Shown: positions 1 to 14,283 of the stretch, piece by piece
How positions within the stretch are numbered: position 1 is the stretch's first letter
Layout: every line of letters begins with the position of its first letter
Origin: Ficedula albicollis
Taxonomy: Eukaryota > Chordata > Aves > Passeriformes > Muscicapidae
NCBI RefSeq assembly: GCF_000247815.1
Contig: NC_021692.1
Coordinates: forward strand, 6,659,137 to 6,723,136
Direction of reading: 5' to 3'
Length of the DNA: 64,000 nucleotides
The notes under the pieces: generated by a model
Told to the model about the DNA's origin: nothing
What the model saw: the letters and a program-made list of their open reading frames with translations, nothing else
Database searches by the model: none
Position numbers and translations under genes: made by a program

Positions 1-556
1 GTGGGGACAGAGCCCGCAGCCGCTCCTGCAGCCCCGGGGAAGAGCTGGGAGTTCACCCTGAATTTATTTGGATTTTAGCACCCATCCAAATCCCCTCCTC
101 TGCGACCCCCGGCCCGCAGAGCTGCGACAAAGCAGACACCGAAATTATGATTTCAATCCTTTTCCTGATGTGTGGGGTTTGCCCAGCTCGGGATTAAACC
201 CTCCCCTCCCAGGACTAAACCACAAAACCAGTTCTCCTTCCAAAACGTAAATCCCAGCTCTGCCGGGCGCTCCCAGGGGATTTTGCCCTGCCTCGGTCCC
301 TGGCCGGGCAGTTCCTCCCCTGCCTCCAGAGGGATGGAACTGGTGGATGTCGGGGGTGAAACTGGTGGAACTGGGAAGGAGATCTTAGCCGGGGCACCAG
401 GACAGGGGGGAATGGCCAAGGGTGAGGTGGGATCTGGGGAGGGAATGAAGGGATTCCTCCCTGCCAGGGTGGGCAGGAACTGACACGGCTTATTCCATGG
501 ATTCCCCATCCCTGGAAGTGTCCCAGGAGCACGAGGAGCTCCGGGGAGTGCTCAGG
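1..556. other. Spacer, nothing recognised
   Basis: GC-rich single-copy-looking sequence ahead of the first minisatellite. Open frames on both strands are short and compositionally biased, without recognisable motifs or splice structure. I see no gene here. Confidence 0.5.
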
Positions 557-558
557 CT

Positions 559-1325
559 CTACAGAGAGAGATCCCGGTCCTACAGAGAGATCCCAGCCCT
601 ACAGAGAGATCCCAGCCCTACAGAGAGATCCCAGCCCTACAGAGAGATCCCAGCCCTACAGAGAGATCCCAGCCCTACAGAGAGATCCCAGCCCTACAGA
701 GAGATCCCAGCCCTACAGAGAGATCCCAGTCCTACAAACAGATCCCAGTCCTACAAACAGATCCCAGGCCTACAGAGAGATCCCGGCCCTACAGAGAGAT
801 CTCAGCCCTACAGAGAGAGATCTCAGCCCTACAGAGAGATCCCAGCCCTACAGAGAGATCCCGGTCCTACAAACAGATCCCAGTCCTACAGAGAGATCAC
901 AGCCCTACAGAGGGATCTACAGAGAGAGATCCCGGTCCTACAGAGAGATCCCAGCCCTACAGAGAGAGATCTCAGCCCTACAGAGAGATCGCAGCCCTAC
1001 AGAGAGATCCCGGTCGTACAGAGAGATCCCAGTCCTACAGACAGATCCCAGCCCTACAGAGAGATCCCAGTCCTACAGAGAGATCCCAGCCCTACAGAGA
1101 GATCCCAGCCCTACAGAGAGAGATCCCAGCCCTACAGAGAGATATTCCACCTACAGAGAGATCCCAGCCCTACAGAGAGAGATCCCGGTCCTACAGAGAG
1201 ATCCCAGCCCTACAGAGAGAGATCCCGGTCCTACAGAGAGATCCCAGCCCTACAGAGAGAGATCCTGGTCCTACAGAGAGAGATCCCAGCCCTGCAGAGA
1301 AATCCCTACAAAGATCCCAGCCCCA
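559..1325. repeat. 19-bp minisatellite
   Basis: About 40 tandem copies of a 19-bp unit of the form agagagatcccagccctac, with scattered variants (cctacaaacag, ctacagagagagatc). The array stays open as a Ser/Pro/Arg/Gln-rich frame on the + strand because stops are absent from the unit. It is not evidence of a gene. Confidence 0.9.
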
Positions 1326-2390
1326 CAGAGCCCCCACCTCTCTTTTTCCCTTTCTAACTCCTGAAAAATCTCATTTCCCTGCTCCTTCTGGGGCTGTACC
1401 CCAGCTCTGTGAGCACACAGAGCCCTGAACACGCACACGCTGCGTCCAGGGCTGAGAGACGATCCCAGCTGGAATCGTGGCCTCACATCCTCCTCCTGCT
1501 CCTTCCCAGCCCTCGGCACGCTCGAGATCCTCCAGCAAAAACAAAGCAACGGCCTCGGAAAAAGGAAAAAAAAAAAAATCTCCTATGGAGGCGCTTGAGG
1601 GAAGATTTCCCCATCCCTGCTCCGGGAGACAATGGTGGGAAGGAAGCGGGAGTCATCCTCCTCCTCCTCCCCATTGTTCCCAGGTTCACCCCGCTCCTGG
1701 GGGCTCGCACCTCGGGAAAGGGCTGGGAAAAGGCTCTGAGCATCCCCAGGGGGGTTTCGCTCTCTCCTGAACCCCTGGGAGGAGAGCCGGGAACGGCCCC
1801 GGGCAGCCCAGAAAGGCTGCGGGGTTTTTGGGGGGTTCTGGGGATGCTCCAGGGCTTGGGGGAGCCGCGATTCTGCCCCTCCCGCTCGCGCCCGCCTCAG
1901 AAGCAGCCGGCGGGAGGGTGTTTTTCCTCAGAACCTGTTTTCCACATCCCCTGGCATCCTTCCACGGCTCTGGCCGCCTGCGTCATCCTTTTACGAGGCT
2001 GCCTCGTTCCCCGGGAGCTCCTTCCCCTCCCCTTCCCTGGCAGCGCCGAGATTTTATTTATTTGTTTATAACACTTCTCCTCCTGTCCCCGGGATGCCTT
2101 TGATCCTGGAAACGCGGAGCCGTTTGGGTGACAGGAGGGAGGGGACAGCCCGGGGACAGCGGGAATTGCTGCTGTCACTCCTCCTGTCCCTTGGGGATGC
2201 TGCAGAGGCGGATCCCGGCGGGATGAGCTGGGCAGGAGCAGGGACAGGGACTCGGAGCAGCCTGGCGCTGGGGGTGTCACCTCCAGGCACCAACTGCGCC
2301 TCTTGGCTCCTCTTGAAAGGGAATTTTCGGAGCAATAATGTGGGGAGGTCCTGCTGCTCTTGATGCTCTGAGAGGGGGACACGGGCGGGG
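1326..2390. other. Spacer, nothing recognised
   Basis: GC-rich intergenic sequence with a short A run near 1,566 and a short CTC-rich tract near 1,656-1,675. No exon with splice sites or a recognisable protein segment was found on either strand. Confidence 0.5.
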
Positions 2391-2757
2391 GATGCCACCC
2401 ATTGTCCCAGGATGGTTCAGGAACACTTCCAGGGATGGGGCAGCCACGAGAACGGCGGAGAAAAGCCCAGGAGGGTTTTTTAAAACCGTTACCTCAGGAT
2501 GGTTCAAACCTGGCCCGGAATTTTTCCAGGGATGGGGCAGCCACGAGAATGGCGGAGAAAAGCCCAGGAGGGGCAGATGTCACCCATTGTCCCAGGATGG
2601 TTCAGGAACACTTCCAGGGATGGGGCAGCCACGAGAACGGCGGAGAAAAGCCCAGGAGGGTTTTTTAAAACCGTTACCTCAGGATGGTTCAAACCTGGCC
2701 CGGAATTTTTCCAGGGATGGGGCAGCCACGAGAATGGCGGAGAAAAGCCCAGGAGGG
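2391..2757. repeat. Two-copy 185-bp tandem duplication
   Basis: The block starting at 2,391 is repeated almost exactly 185 bp later at 2,576. Each copy itself contains two related halves sharing the core ccagggatggggcagccacg, so this is a nested duplication. The only clear differences are isolated substitutions. Confidence 0.88.
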
Positions 2758-3267
2758 GCTCCAGGGTCGGAGTCGCCACTTCCAGCACCCATCGCGACAT
2801 GGGGGGAGCCGAACCTGCCAGCCCGGCGAGTGTCAACAGCGATTAGCGCTTCACACCCGGCCCGAGAGGGGGACAACAGGCGGGGAAGGGGTGCCAGACA
2901 GGGAGGGACCCCCGGGACAAAGCCTGAGGTGCCACCGCCAATCCCTCTTTGTCTGGCAAGGGAAATTCGCGGATGGTGGCACAGATGTTCCTTCAGCCCA
3001 GATGTTTTCCATTTTCAGAAAAGATCAATGATCAGCAGGTCATTCACCCACCGCTAAATCCCGTCAGGCAGAGCTGGGATGGAGCCTTGTGCAGAAAAAA
3101 CCTTCATTTTTCCGAGCTGGGAATGTGGGACAGGTACAGCCTGAGAGGAGCTGAATGCAAACATTGACACTGAGCCAATTCCCGCCCTGCTTCTCAGGGA
3201 GATGAGGAAAAATTCGGCTTGAAGAGTTCTCCTGTGCCCAGGAACGGTGGCTGCATCACTCCTGTTT

Positions 3268-3398
3268 GTGCCAAAAAAAACCCCCAAAACCCAAGAAAAT
3301 AAAAAACCCACACACACAAAAAAAAACCAAAACCAAAAAAAAAAACCAAGAAAATAAAAAACCCACACACACAAAAAAACCCCAAAACCAAAAAATAC

Positions 3399-3430
<32 letters not shown>

Positions 3431-3478
3431 ACAAAACAAAAAAAAAGAAACCGAAAAAACAAAACAACCCCCCCCAAA
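3268..3478. repeat. A/C-rich low-complexity tract
   Basis: Runs of A interrupted by C (aaaaccc, cacacaca, aaaac repeats) with an internal duplication of the aagaaaataaaaaacccaca segment. It could be a decayed retroelement tail, but no element body is recognisable next to it. Confidence 0.75.
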
Positions 3479-4051
3479 AATAGGTGCTGGATGCTGGGGG
3501 AGGTGGGATTTAGGATTCCACCGCCTTTTTTTCCTGCTGGAGCCCCACGATGGGGTGATAAAGCAGCGCTAAAGAGCTGCCACCACTCCAGGCCTGGAAT
3601 TAAATATTAAACCTGTCTCCCTTGCAGCCTGCACAGCGCTAATGGCATTTCCTGCTGGCGCTGATGGATCCCAGCCCCGCTGTGCCAGATGCTGCAGCCA
3701 GCCCTGCACAAACTGGGCACGGGAATGAAGATTGATTCCCCAGCAGCGAGGAGCAGAACCACAACACCCAAATGTCAGCGCTGAGTGAGCATGAGATGTC
3801 TCGGGAGAAGAGGGTTCCACCCCAAACCCAGGCTGGGGAGTTCCAGGGAAGCTGGAGCAGCCTGGTTCCTCCTCTGCAGGATTCTGGGGGTGCTGGAGGT
3901 GCTGCTGGGGTCGGGCCAATGTCCCTCCCCGAGTGTCCCTTCTGGCCACCGGCCCTGCGCTGCTCGGGGCTGCACCAGCACGGCACAGGGAGGCTCTGTG
4001 GGCATGAGGAGAGGCAGGAGGGCTCTTGGGCAGCCTGGCAGCAGCGAGTCC

Positions 4052-4400
4052 AGCCTGCCCTGCTGCCCATCCCTGCCTGCCCTGCTGCCCAAACCTCCTG
4101 CCCTGCTGCCCATCCCTGCCTGCCCTGCTGCCCAAACCTCCTCCTCCGGCTCCCCATCCCTGCCTGCCCTCCTCCCCTGCTCCCCAAACTTTCTCCCCTT
4201 CTCCCCAAACTCCCCAGCCCTTCCTGCCCTGATCCTCAAACTCCTGCCCTGCTCCCCAACTCTGGCATTGGGCGGGCACTGCCCATAGCTCGTACTGCCC
4301 AGGGCTGGCATTGGGCTGGCACTGCCCAGGGCTGGCACTGCCCAGGGCTGGCATTAGGCCGGCACTGCCCAGGGCTGGCATTCCCCGGGGCTGTTCCCCG
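4052..4400. repeat. C-rich minisatellites
   Basis: Imperfect repeats built on ctgccctgctgcccatccctg, followed from about 4,290 by a second family based on gcactgcccagggctggcat. Both give long open frames in several phases, as expected for stop-free repeats. Confidence 0.8.
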
Positions 4401-7400
4401 CAGTCACACGGATCCCGTTAGCGCCGCGCTCAACACGAAGCAGATCAGCCAGAGCCACCAGCGCCGCACGGACACGAGCCTGGGGATGGAATCAGGCCGG
4501 AGCTCGGCTGTGCCCGGCTCCAGGGCTCTGCCAGCCCAAAATTTCCAGGCCCGGACATTTTTTTCCCCTCGGGGATGGAGAATCCACCCGGGGCAGCTGG
4601 CTGGTGACAAGTGGTTGCTTTTTAGCTGCCCGGTAATTCCATGGGTTTCACTTTCGGGATGCGAACTCCCTGTGCTCCACGCGGTTTTTCACCCTGGGCA
4701 GGGGAACAACCACGCTCCAAAATCCTTGTTTTCCAATTTTTTTCCATCCACCCCCAGCCCCCTGCGAGCCCCCCGGGGGTCCGGGGCGAGCATCACTCGC
4801 TGATGGCTTCGCAAACATCCCAGGGCGTTCAAAGAAAGCCACCAAGTGGGATTTTTCTCTCCCTCTCCACCCCCTTTCATCCGTGCAAATCCACAAAAGC
4901 CTCGGAGCTGCCGTGTCTGGGGCCGGGATTGCCACACCCGGGTGGTTGGGCAAGAGTCCGGCCACCCTCCCGCAGGGACAGCCGGCCGTGGCGACAGCTG
5001 TGACACAAGGCACGCCTCGGGGGTGGCCCTGGCACAGCCCAGCCGGGGCTCAGGGTGATTAATTGCCGTGTCAGGCAATTAACTTTTCACACTCGCAGCC
5101 TCTAAAGTCGCCCATAACTCAAGAGGCGGCAGACCCGGTGTTTATTTTCTGCTCCGGGTGCAGCTTCCAAAGGAAAACGAGCGCATCCCGGATTTATCGC
5201 TCCGGGGGCCGGGCAGGGGAGGAGGAGGGCGCGCAGGGATGAAGGACGGGTCCCCGCCGGCAGAAAGCGGCGTTGAGGAAACGATTCCGTGGCCAGGATG
5301 AGTCACTGTGCCCTGAGTCACTGTCCCCACACGATGCAGCACTGGTGACACCAGTTAGAACGCGGCAGGCTCGGGCTGGGTCTTGCTGGGGAGGCGCAGC
5401 TGCTCCCCTGCCAGGGATTTTTGGGGTTTTTCCTTCCTCTTGAAGCATTTGGGATCCGAATCGTGAACTCCTGCTGAGGGATTTGGGTGTTGTCAGGATG
5501 GGGATGGGGGTTCAGGCTGCTCCTTCTCCCCGTGTGATGCACACAGCTCTGCCGTGGGGTGGATCTGCACAGGAACATTCCCAGCGGGGAGCAGCTCTGC
5601 TCCTGCCTGGCTGTGAGCCCCGCGGTGGCTCTGCCTGAGGAGGAGGAGGAGGAGGAGGAGGCTGGAGAGCTGCGTTTGCAGCAGGTGTTGCTCAGCTTTG
5701 CCACCCTCTGTTTATTATTTTTCCAAGCTGGGGATGGTTAGAGTGCTGCAAACCAGGGCTTGGGGACAGCAGGGACCAGAAATCTGGAACCAAAACTGGG
5801 CCTGGCTCGTGAGTGAGGGTCCTGATGCTGCCAGACGAGCCAGGGGATTTGCTCAGAACGTCCATATTTTGGTTGGAAGCAGGAGCACCTTCCCAGTCTG
5901 CTGTGAGCACTCCAGTTGCTACACAGGGATTGTTTTTTGTAGCAGCGTCTCCGAGGCCTCAGCCCTCGTTATCCCCATTTTTAGAAGTGCATAAGGAAGC
6001 AGAGGGAGGTCCTGAGGGGGCAGCAGCACGTCCCAGCTCCCCTGGAAGCCCCAGACAGCGCTGGGATCATGCTGGGGGCAGCTCCCTGCCCCACAGCAAA
6101 GCTCCAAGGTTAAAACTCTGCCCGTGGGGAGAGCAAAGTCTGCCAGTGCCTGCAGCAAGCAGCCTGCAGTTATTGCCTGGGGATTAGCAAAGGTCAGGGT
6201 TTCGAGCTCCAGCCCTTCCTTCACTGCAGGTTGGGAGATTCTGTTGATTTAACCTGAGCGTGGAAAAATCCCACCCAGCCTGAGGCAGCCGAATTCCTGC
6301 AGCAGATGGAGAGAGAATATCCCACCCAGCCCTTGGCTGCTGAGCCTGGCTGGGAATTCAGGGTGTCCTGGTGGGCAAAAAGCTCCTTCTCAGCCCTCCC
6401 ATCCCTCTGGAAAAGCTGGATGCTGCTTCACCCTCTGTTCCTCCTCCTCCTCCTCCTCCTCCTCCTCCTGCTGCCTTTTCAGTCTTTTCATCTCTCCCCT
6501 CCCTCCCGCCCATGTTCTCTTTGCCCTGACAACTTTTCCAGGCTGTGGGAGGGATGAGAGCTGCAGATAATGAACAGCCCTGGCTCTGCTCAGCTCTGCT
6601 TTCCTGGGAGAGCTCGAGATCTCTGCAGCCTCCATCCCGCTCTGCCTCCCCCTGCCAGCACTCCCACCCCAGCCACGTGCTGGCTGCTCCCAGAGCCTAA
6701 AAAAAAAATAAATAAAAATAAATAAATCCCAGCTGGCAGCTCCCAAAAACTCCACTTTTGTGGCTTTGGATCCGTTTTGAGCTCTGGAAAAGGGGTCAGT
6801 GCAGTTTATCCACAGGAAGCTCTGGTTTGGCAGCAGCAGCTCCTTGCTGTGGGTTTGGGTGGGAGAGGCTTCCCAGCTCCCCAAGGAGAGGAGGAATTGG
6901 CTTCTCCTGCCTCTGTCCCTGCTGTTTGTGTCCCTCCCAGCAGCTCTGCAGGTGGGTCAGGCTCGGGGCAAGGCTCCTGATCTTTCCTTGGTGCTGCCTC
7001 CCCGCCCTGGGCTCAGCTGGAAAAAGAAATGATCCAGAAAGGCAAACTGGACAAAGCCTTTAAATACTTCCAGGATAGCTCCATCTCAGTAGAGCTGGTG
7101 GGAAAATTATTAAAAATAAGCATGGAGTTAAAGTGACGTATTTATGAGGTGAAAAAATCAGTGGAGAAGCTGTCGCAGGGATCTCAGTTTATTAGGTAAG
7201 TGTTCTCACACTCTGATGGTGCCTCACATTCAGGCTCATTCTGGAAAAGCCCCAGTTTGGGATCATGATGCACCCCTGCCTCGTAGAGATCAGTTTACCA
7301 AATTTACATTCAAGATAAGCCTTTTTCATTGCTCTTGGGCTCCAGAGGCCCAGGGGACTTCGGGTGTTTGTTCCAAAAGTGGAGGTCTGGGGCAGACAGG

Positions 7401-8359
7401 AACCAGCGCTGCTGCAGGAATACCTGAGCAAACTGCAGGAAAGCACGGGCAGAGGGAGAGGAGGAGCTGCTGATAAACCCTGATCTCTGCCCGGGGCTCG
7501 GGGTGAGTGAGCTCCGTGTGCCACACCAGAGCCCTGGGGACATTCCCGGTGCTGCGGATGCCACCAGCAGCTGCAGCTGAGGCCGTGCAGCTCCTCCAGC
7601 CGTGCGGCTGCTCCAGCTGTGCAGCTCCTCCGCCGTGCCCAGGGCTGCTGGCTGCACCCAGCCCTGCTGCAGAGCTCTGGTCTTTCCCAGCTGAATGGAT
7701 TCATCCAGCTGGGTGCTCCCTGGGCAGGAAGGAGCCTCTGGCATCCCTGCAGGGACGCTTCAGGCACCCCCTGGAGCCCAAAAACGAGGCTGACCCCCCT
7801 GCAGGGTCCGGCTTTGGGCTGTGTCCTTTGCCCCATCCCCTCCCCCAGGACAGAGCTGAGCCCAGCTGGATTCTCCCGGCACATTCAGCCTTTCATCCCA
7901 GTTCGCCCCTTCCCAGTGTGGAGCTGGGGGTGGACACAACTCCAGATGTTCACACCTCGCTCAGCTCAGCCCCAGATGTTCACACTGTTTTATTTTGGGT
8001 GCTTCCCTGGCTCTCTGTCCCCTTTCCCCTTCCCATTCCAGGAACTGGCACCCTGTGGCTGTTTTTTTTCCCCATTTGTGGCCTGACTTTAATCCCTGCC
8101 CCAGTGTTTTGTCCTGCCTGCTGCAGGAATTGAACATTCCAACACTTTTTTTCCACCTGCCCCCCAAACCCTGTTGACCCCAGACCCCTTGGAGGCCAGG
8201 GAGAGGAGCTGAGGGCACGGCTGCTCCTCAGAGGGGGTTTTTGTGTCCCCAGGACACTTTTTGTGTCCCCAAACACTTTTCCTCCCGCTCTGATGGATGC
8301 TGAGAGAAGAGCCAGTGGTTCTTCTCCCCACCCAGAGCTGCTCCCTGGGGATCCCCCCG
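4401..8359. other. Unique spacer upstream of PERM1
   Basis: About 4 kb of mostly single-copy sequence with short simple tracts: GAG repeats near 5,638-5,660, CTC repeats near 6,439-6,470 and an A/T tract near 6,700-6,727. The stretch at 7,030-7,330 is clearly more AT-rich than its surroundings and could be a remnant element or regulatory sequence. I found no exon that I can support. Confidence 0.45.
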
Positions 8360-8935
8360 CTCTGGGAGCACCAGGAGCCGGATCCTTCCAGAGCAGCAGC
8401 AGATTTCCACCTCCCAATTAGGTTCAATTAAGGAGCGGGGTCAGTGCCACACAATATCCTGTTGACATCACACGCGGGGCAATTCCAGAGGGGAAGGGGC
8501 CTCGCTGAGCTGCTCCTCGGCACAAAAACCTCAAAGAGGGCCGTGGCCTCTCCTCCTGCCTCCATTATCCAGCATCCTCAAGGAAAAGGTGCCGAGGGAA
8601 GAGCAGCCCTTTTCCCTTTTCCCTCCGGGGGGGGAGGGGGCCGGGGGCTCTGGGAGCACCAGGAGCCGGATCCTTCCAGAGCAGCAGCAGATTTCCACCT
8701 CCCAATTAGGTTCAATTAAGGAGCGGGGTCAGTGCCACACAATATCCTGTTGACATCACACGCGGGGCAATTCCAGAGGGGAAGGGGCCTCGCTGAGCTG
8801 CTCCTCGGCACAAAAACCTCAAAGAGGGCCGTGGCCTCTCCTCCTGCCTCCATTATCCAGCATCCTCAAGGAAAAGGTGCCGAGGGAAGAGCAGCCCTTT
8901 TCCCTTTTCCCTCCGGGGGGGGAGGGGGCCGGGGG
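8360..8935. repeat. Two-copy 288-bp tandem duplication
   Basis: The 288-bp block 8,360-8,647 is repeated at 8,648-8,935 with essentially no differences. Each copy carries homeodomain-like cores (caattaggttcaattaagg) and ends in a short G-rich stretch (ccggggggggag type). The near identity suggests a very recent duplication or an assembly duplication. Confidence 0.93.
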
Positions 8936-9070
8936 GTTTGGATAACCTGCCTCATTAGTGGCTGGATGACATCATTATCTCACATTAGCCACACTCTCCC
9001 CGAGGTAATTGGGGAGCCTCTGGAATGGCCCCGCGACCTCTAATTAATGCAGCGGGGTCTTTTCCTTGTG
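8936..9070. promoter_or_regulatory. TAAT/GATA-rich enhancer-like stretch
   Basis: Directly after the 288-bp duplication, an AT-richer stretch contains several homeodomain-type cores (cattagt, cattatct, cattagcc, gtaattgg, taattaatg) and GATA-type cores (ggataa, ttatct). The spacing and density resemble a conserved non-coding enhancer. This is pattern recognition only, as conservation cannot be tested here. Confidence 0.3.
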
Positions 9071-9849
9071 CTGCTCCTCACTCTGCCTCCAGCAGCTGCT
9101 TCTTGTTAAGATGCCAGAGCAGGGGAGCCTTGGTCCCACGCCGGGGCTTTCTGAGCCTCTCTGCCCCCAGGGGAGGAATAAAAAAGGTGCAGGAACAGCC
9201 TCAGCTGCTGCCTGACTCTGCTCCTGCCTTTTTCCAGCAGCCCCTCGCTGGCTCCAGGCGCTGCCTGGGCAATTAGCCAGGAGCTGATTAAGCCAGCCCT
9301 GCCCACGGTGCCAGGAGGGCTCGTGGAAAAGCGGGGATGCGGAAGCAACGGAGAGACTCAGGGGTTTTGCTTGGAAAAGGAAAAATTTAGGGGGGAATTT
9401 TGGGTGGAGAGGTGCTGGTGCAGAGCGCCCAGGTCTGCTCCATCCCTGGGAAGGCCCAAGGGCAGGCTGGAGCAGCCGGGGACAGTGGGACTGAGCTTGT
9501 CTCCAGCCCAAACCATTCCAGGGTCCCACCATCTGCCCAGCTCTGCGTTGTTCCATTTGCTGCTCTGCTGGGATGGATAATCCCGAGTCATTCCCGTGGC
9601 ACCAGCACCAATCCCAGTGCTGCCTCAGAAACCTCTGCACAAACCCTCCAGCCTGGGGAGATCGGGGCTGCAATTCCCCCTGGGGCTTTGTATTCAAAAG
9701 CGTGGAAACAAATCAAAGGAAATCTCTGTCCAGATCTTTTCATTCCCAGGTGAATGAAAAATTTTCATTCTTTTCATTCCCAGATTGCCAGGTCCTGATT
9801 TTGGGATCAATGTCCTTGGGGGCCTCAGCTGGCACAGAGATGGAGCTTT

Positions 9850-11500
9850 TGTGACAGTGGCATTTGGGCTGGGCAGGGCCTGGGGCTGAGCCTGGTGCTG
9901 CTCCTGGCACGGTCTGAGCTGCATGGTAGCTCTGGTGCAGGGCAGGTGCCTTGGTCACCCCCCACCTACTGTCATAGGAGATGTCAGACTCCCAGAGCGT
10001 GGGCTTGCTGCTTCCCAGGTCGAAGAATTTGGGGTGACTCCTCCAGAGCCTCCCTTGTAGCATGGTTGCTGCCACCAGATGCACAAGGATGGCCTGGTGG
10101 GATCCATGCTTGTGCTTCAGCTGGTCCTGTCACAGCCAGCGTGGTGGGCATGAACAGGGACTGGCACAGGCTGTGACCCCTCTGCTCTCAAAGCTGATTA
10201 CGAGGGTTTCTGAGAAGGAGATCTGTGCTGCGCCATATGATGACTCTTGATGTTTCCTTTCACTGGGATCCCAGATCTTCATCCTCCACAAAGGATTTGG
10301 CATCGCCTGAAGCAGCATCTGAGAACAAAGGCAAAGCTGTTAATTAAGACAGAGCTAATTCTGGCAGCCGACTGCCGCCATCTCAATGCGCTGCGGGCTG
10401 TGAGCACAGAGGGACCGGCCGTGCACCCCGAGCACAGCAGCACCCAAAGCCTTCCCTCTGGGGGGCTCCTCATGCTCTCAGCAGGTCTGTGCCCCCCTTC
10501 TTTCCCACACAGGGGCCTGGTGGGCACAGCTGGAGGTGGCTGGTAGCCCAGAGGGTGGTTTTGCTTTCAATGGGGTGTTTGCCTCTCACATGTGGCTGGC
10601 TCAGAAGGAAAATAGAGCAAAACGTGCCCAAAATCCCATCAGGCTTTAATGCCCTTGATGTGCCCTCTAAGGGGACACTGGTGGGCATTGTCTCTGGGGC
10701 AGATGGTGACAATCCCATTGGGTGGGCAAGGAAGAGTGGCCCTATGACAGGATGCTGCCACCTTCCCACTTCTACCCCCAGATGGTACACGGCTTTTTTG
10801 GAGATGTGTCTTCCAGGAGAAGCAAAGCCTTGCTGTTGGGAGACTCAGAGTAAGGCTGACAGAACAGAAAACATTTTGAACAAACACAGCTGGCTTTCAC
10901 CCAGCGCAGCCAACTCTTTGGCCAGCTGAAAAGAAATCAGAAGAATATTGATGTATTATTCTTTTTTTTAATTTTTTTTTTTTTACCCTACAGAAATTGT
11001 CAGGCTTTTTTTGGTCAAATGTTAGTTTCTGAATGCAAGGTTTTCAGCTGATAACTATTATTTGGGAGGAAACCCCCCCCCATCCCAAAATGAGGCACTT
11101 CTCTGGATAACTCACAGGCTCAGCTCTTCGCCTCTTGTATTCTCAAACGATTAACATTTTTTTTGCTTTGCACATCATGAATATTCTATACTTGAGCTGT
11201 TACTGAGTTGTGCTAGATCAGATAAATAACATGGTGTTGCTTTTATGGCAGACTGGATAAAGATGCAAATAATACTGACATTTACTTCACAGTTTTCTTT
11301 CTGTGATCCTCTGAGTGAGTAAACTGGATTGCTGAGATATTCATGGGAAGGAAATGAAGAAGGGTTGTCAAGATGAAAGCAAATTTCCTTAAAACTTAGC
11401 CAGAAGGTTCTTGGCAATTTTTTCAGTTATTTGCTCAGCTGAATAGGAGCTGCTTGAAAATATATTTTGTACAACCGCAAAACAGCTGGCACCGTGTGAC
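9850..11500. other. Less repetitive island, possible decayed retrocopy or element
   Basis: About 1.6 kb with fewer local repeats than its neighbours, turning AT-rich after 10,930. A T-rich run at 10,968-10,984 would be a poly-A tail for something oriented on the minus strand. Several minus-strand frames (around 9,740-10,084, 10,130-10,318 and 10,470-10,790) have protein-like composition but are broken by stops and do not join through convincing splice sites. A decayed retrocopy, an unrecognised retroelement or plain unique spacer are all possible. Confidence 0.3.
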
Positions 11501-11557
11501 TGTCCCTGCTGACGGCAGCTGGCACTGTGTGACTGTCCCTGCTGCACAGCTGGCACT

Positions 11558-14283
<2,726 letters not shown>

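Noticed and set aside
497..1357. A 286-residue Ser/Pro/Gln/Arg frame on the + strand
   Set aside because: It is the stop-free translation of the 19-bp minisatellite. A 19-bp period cycles through all three frames and shows no codon-level constraint.
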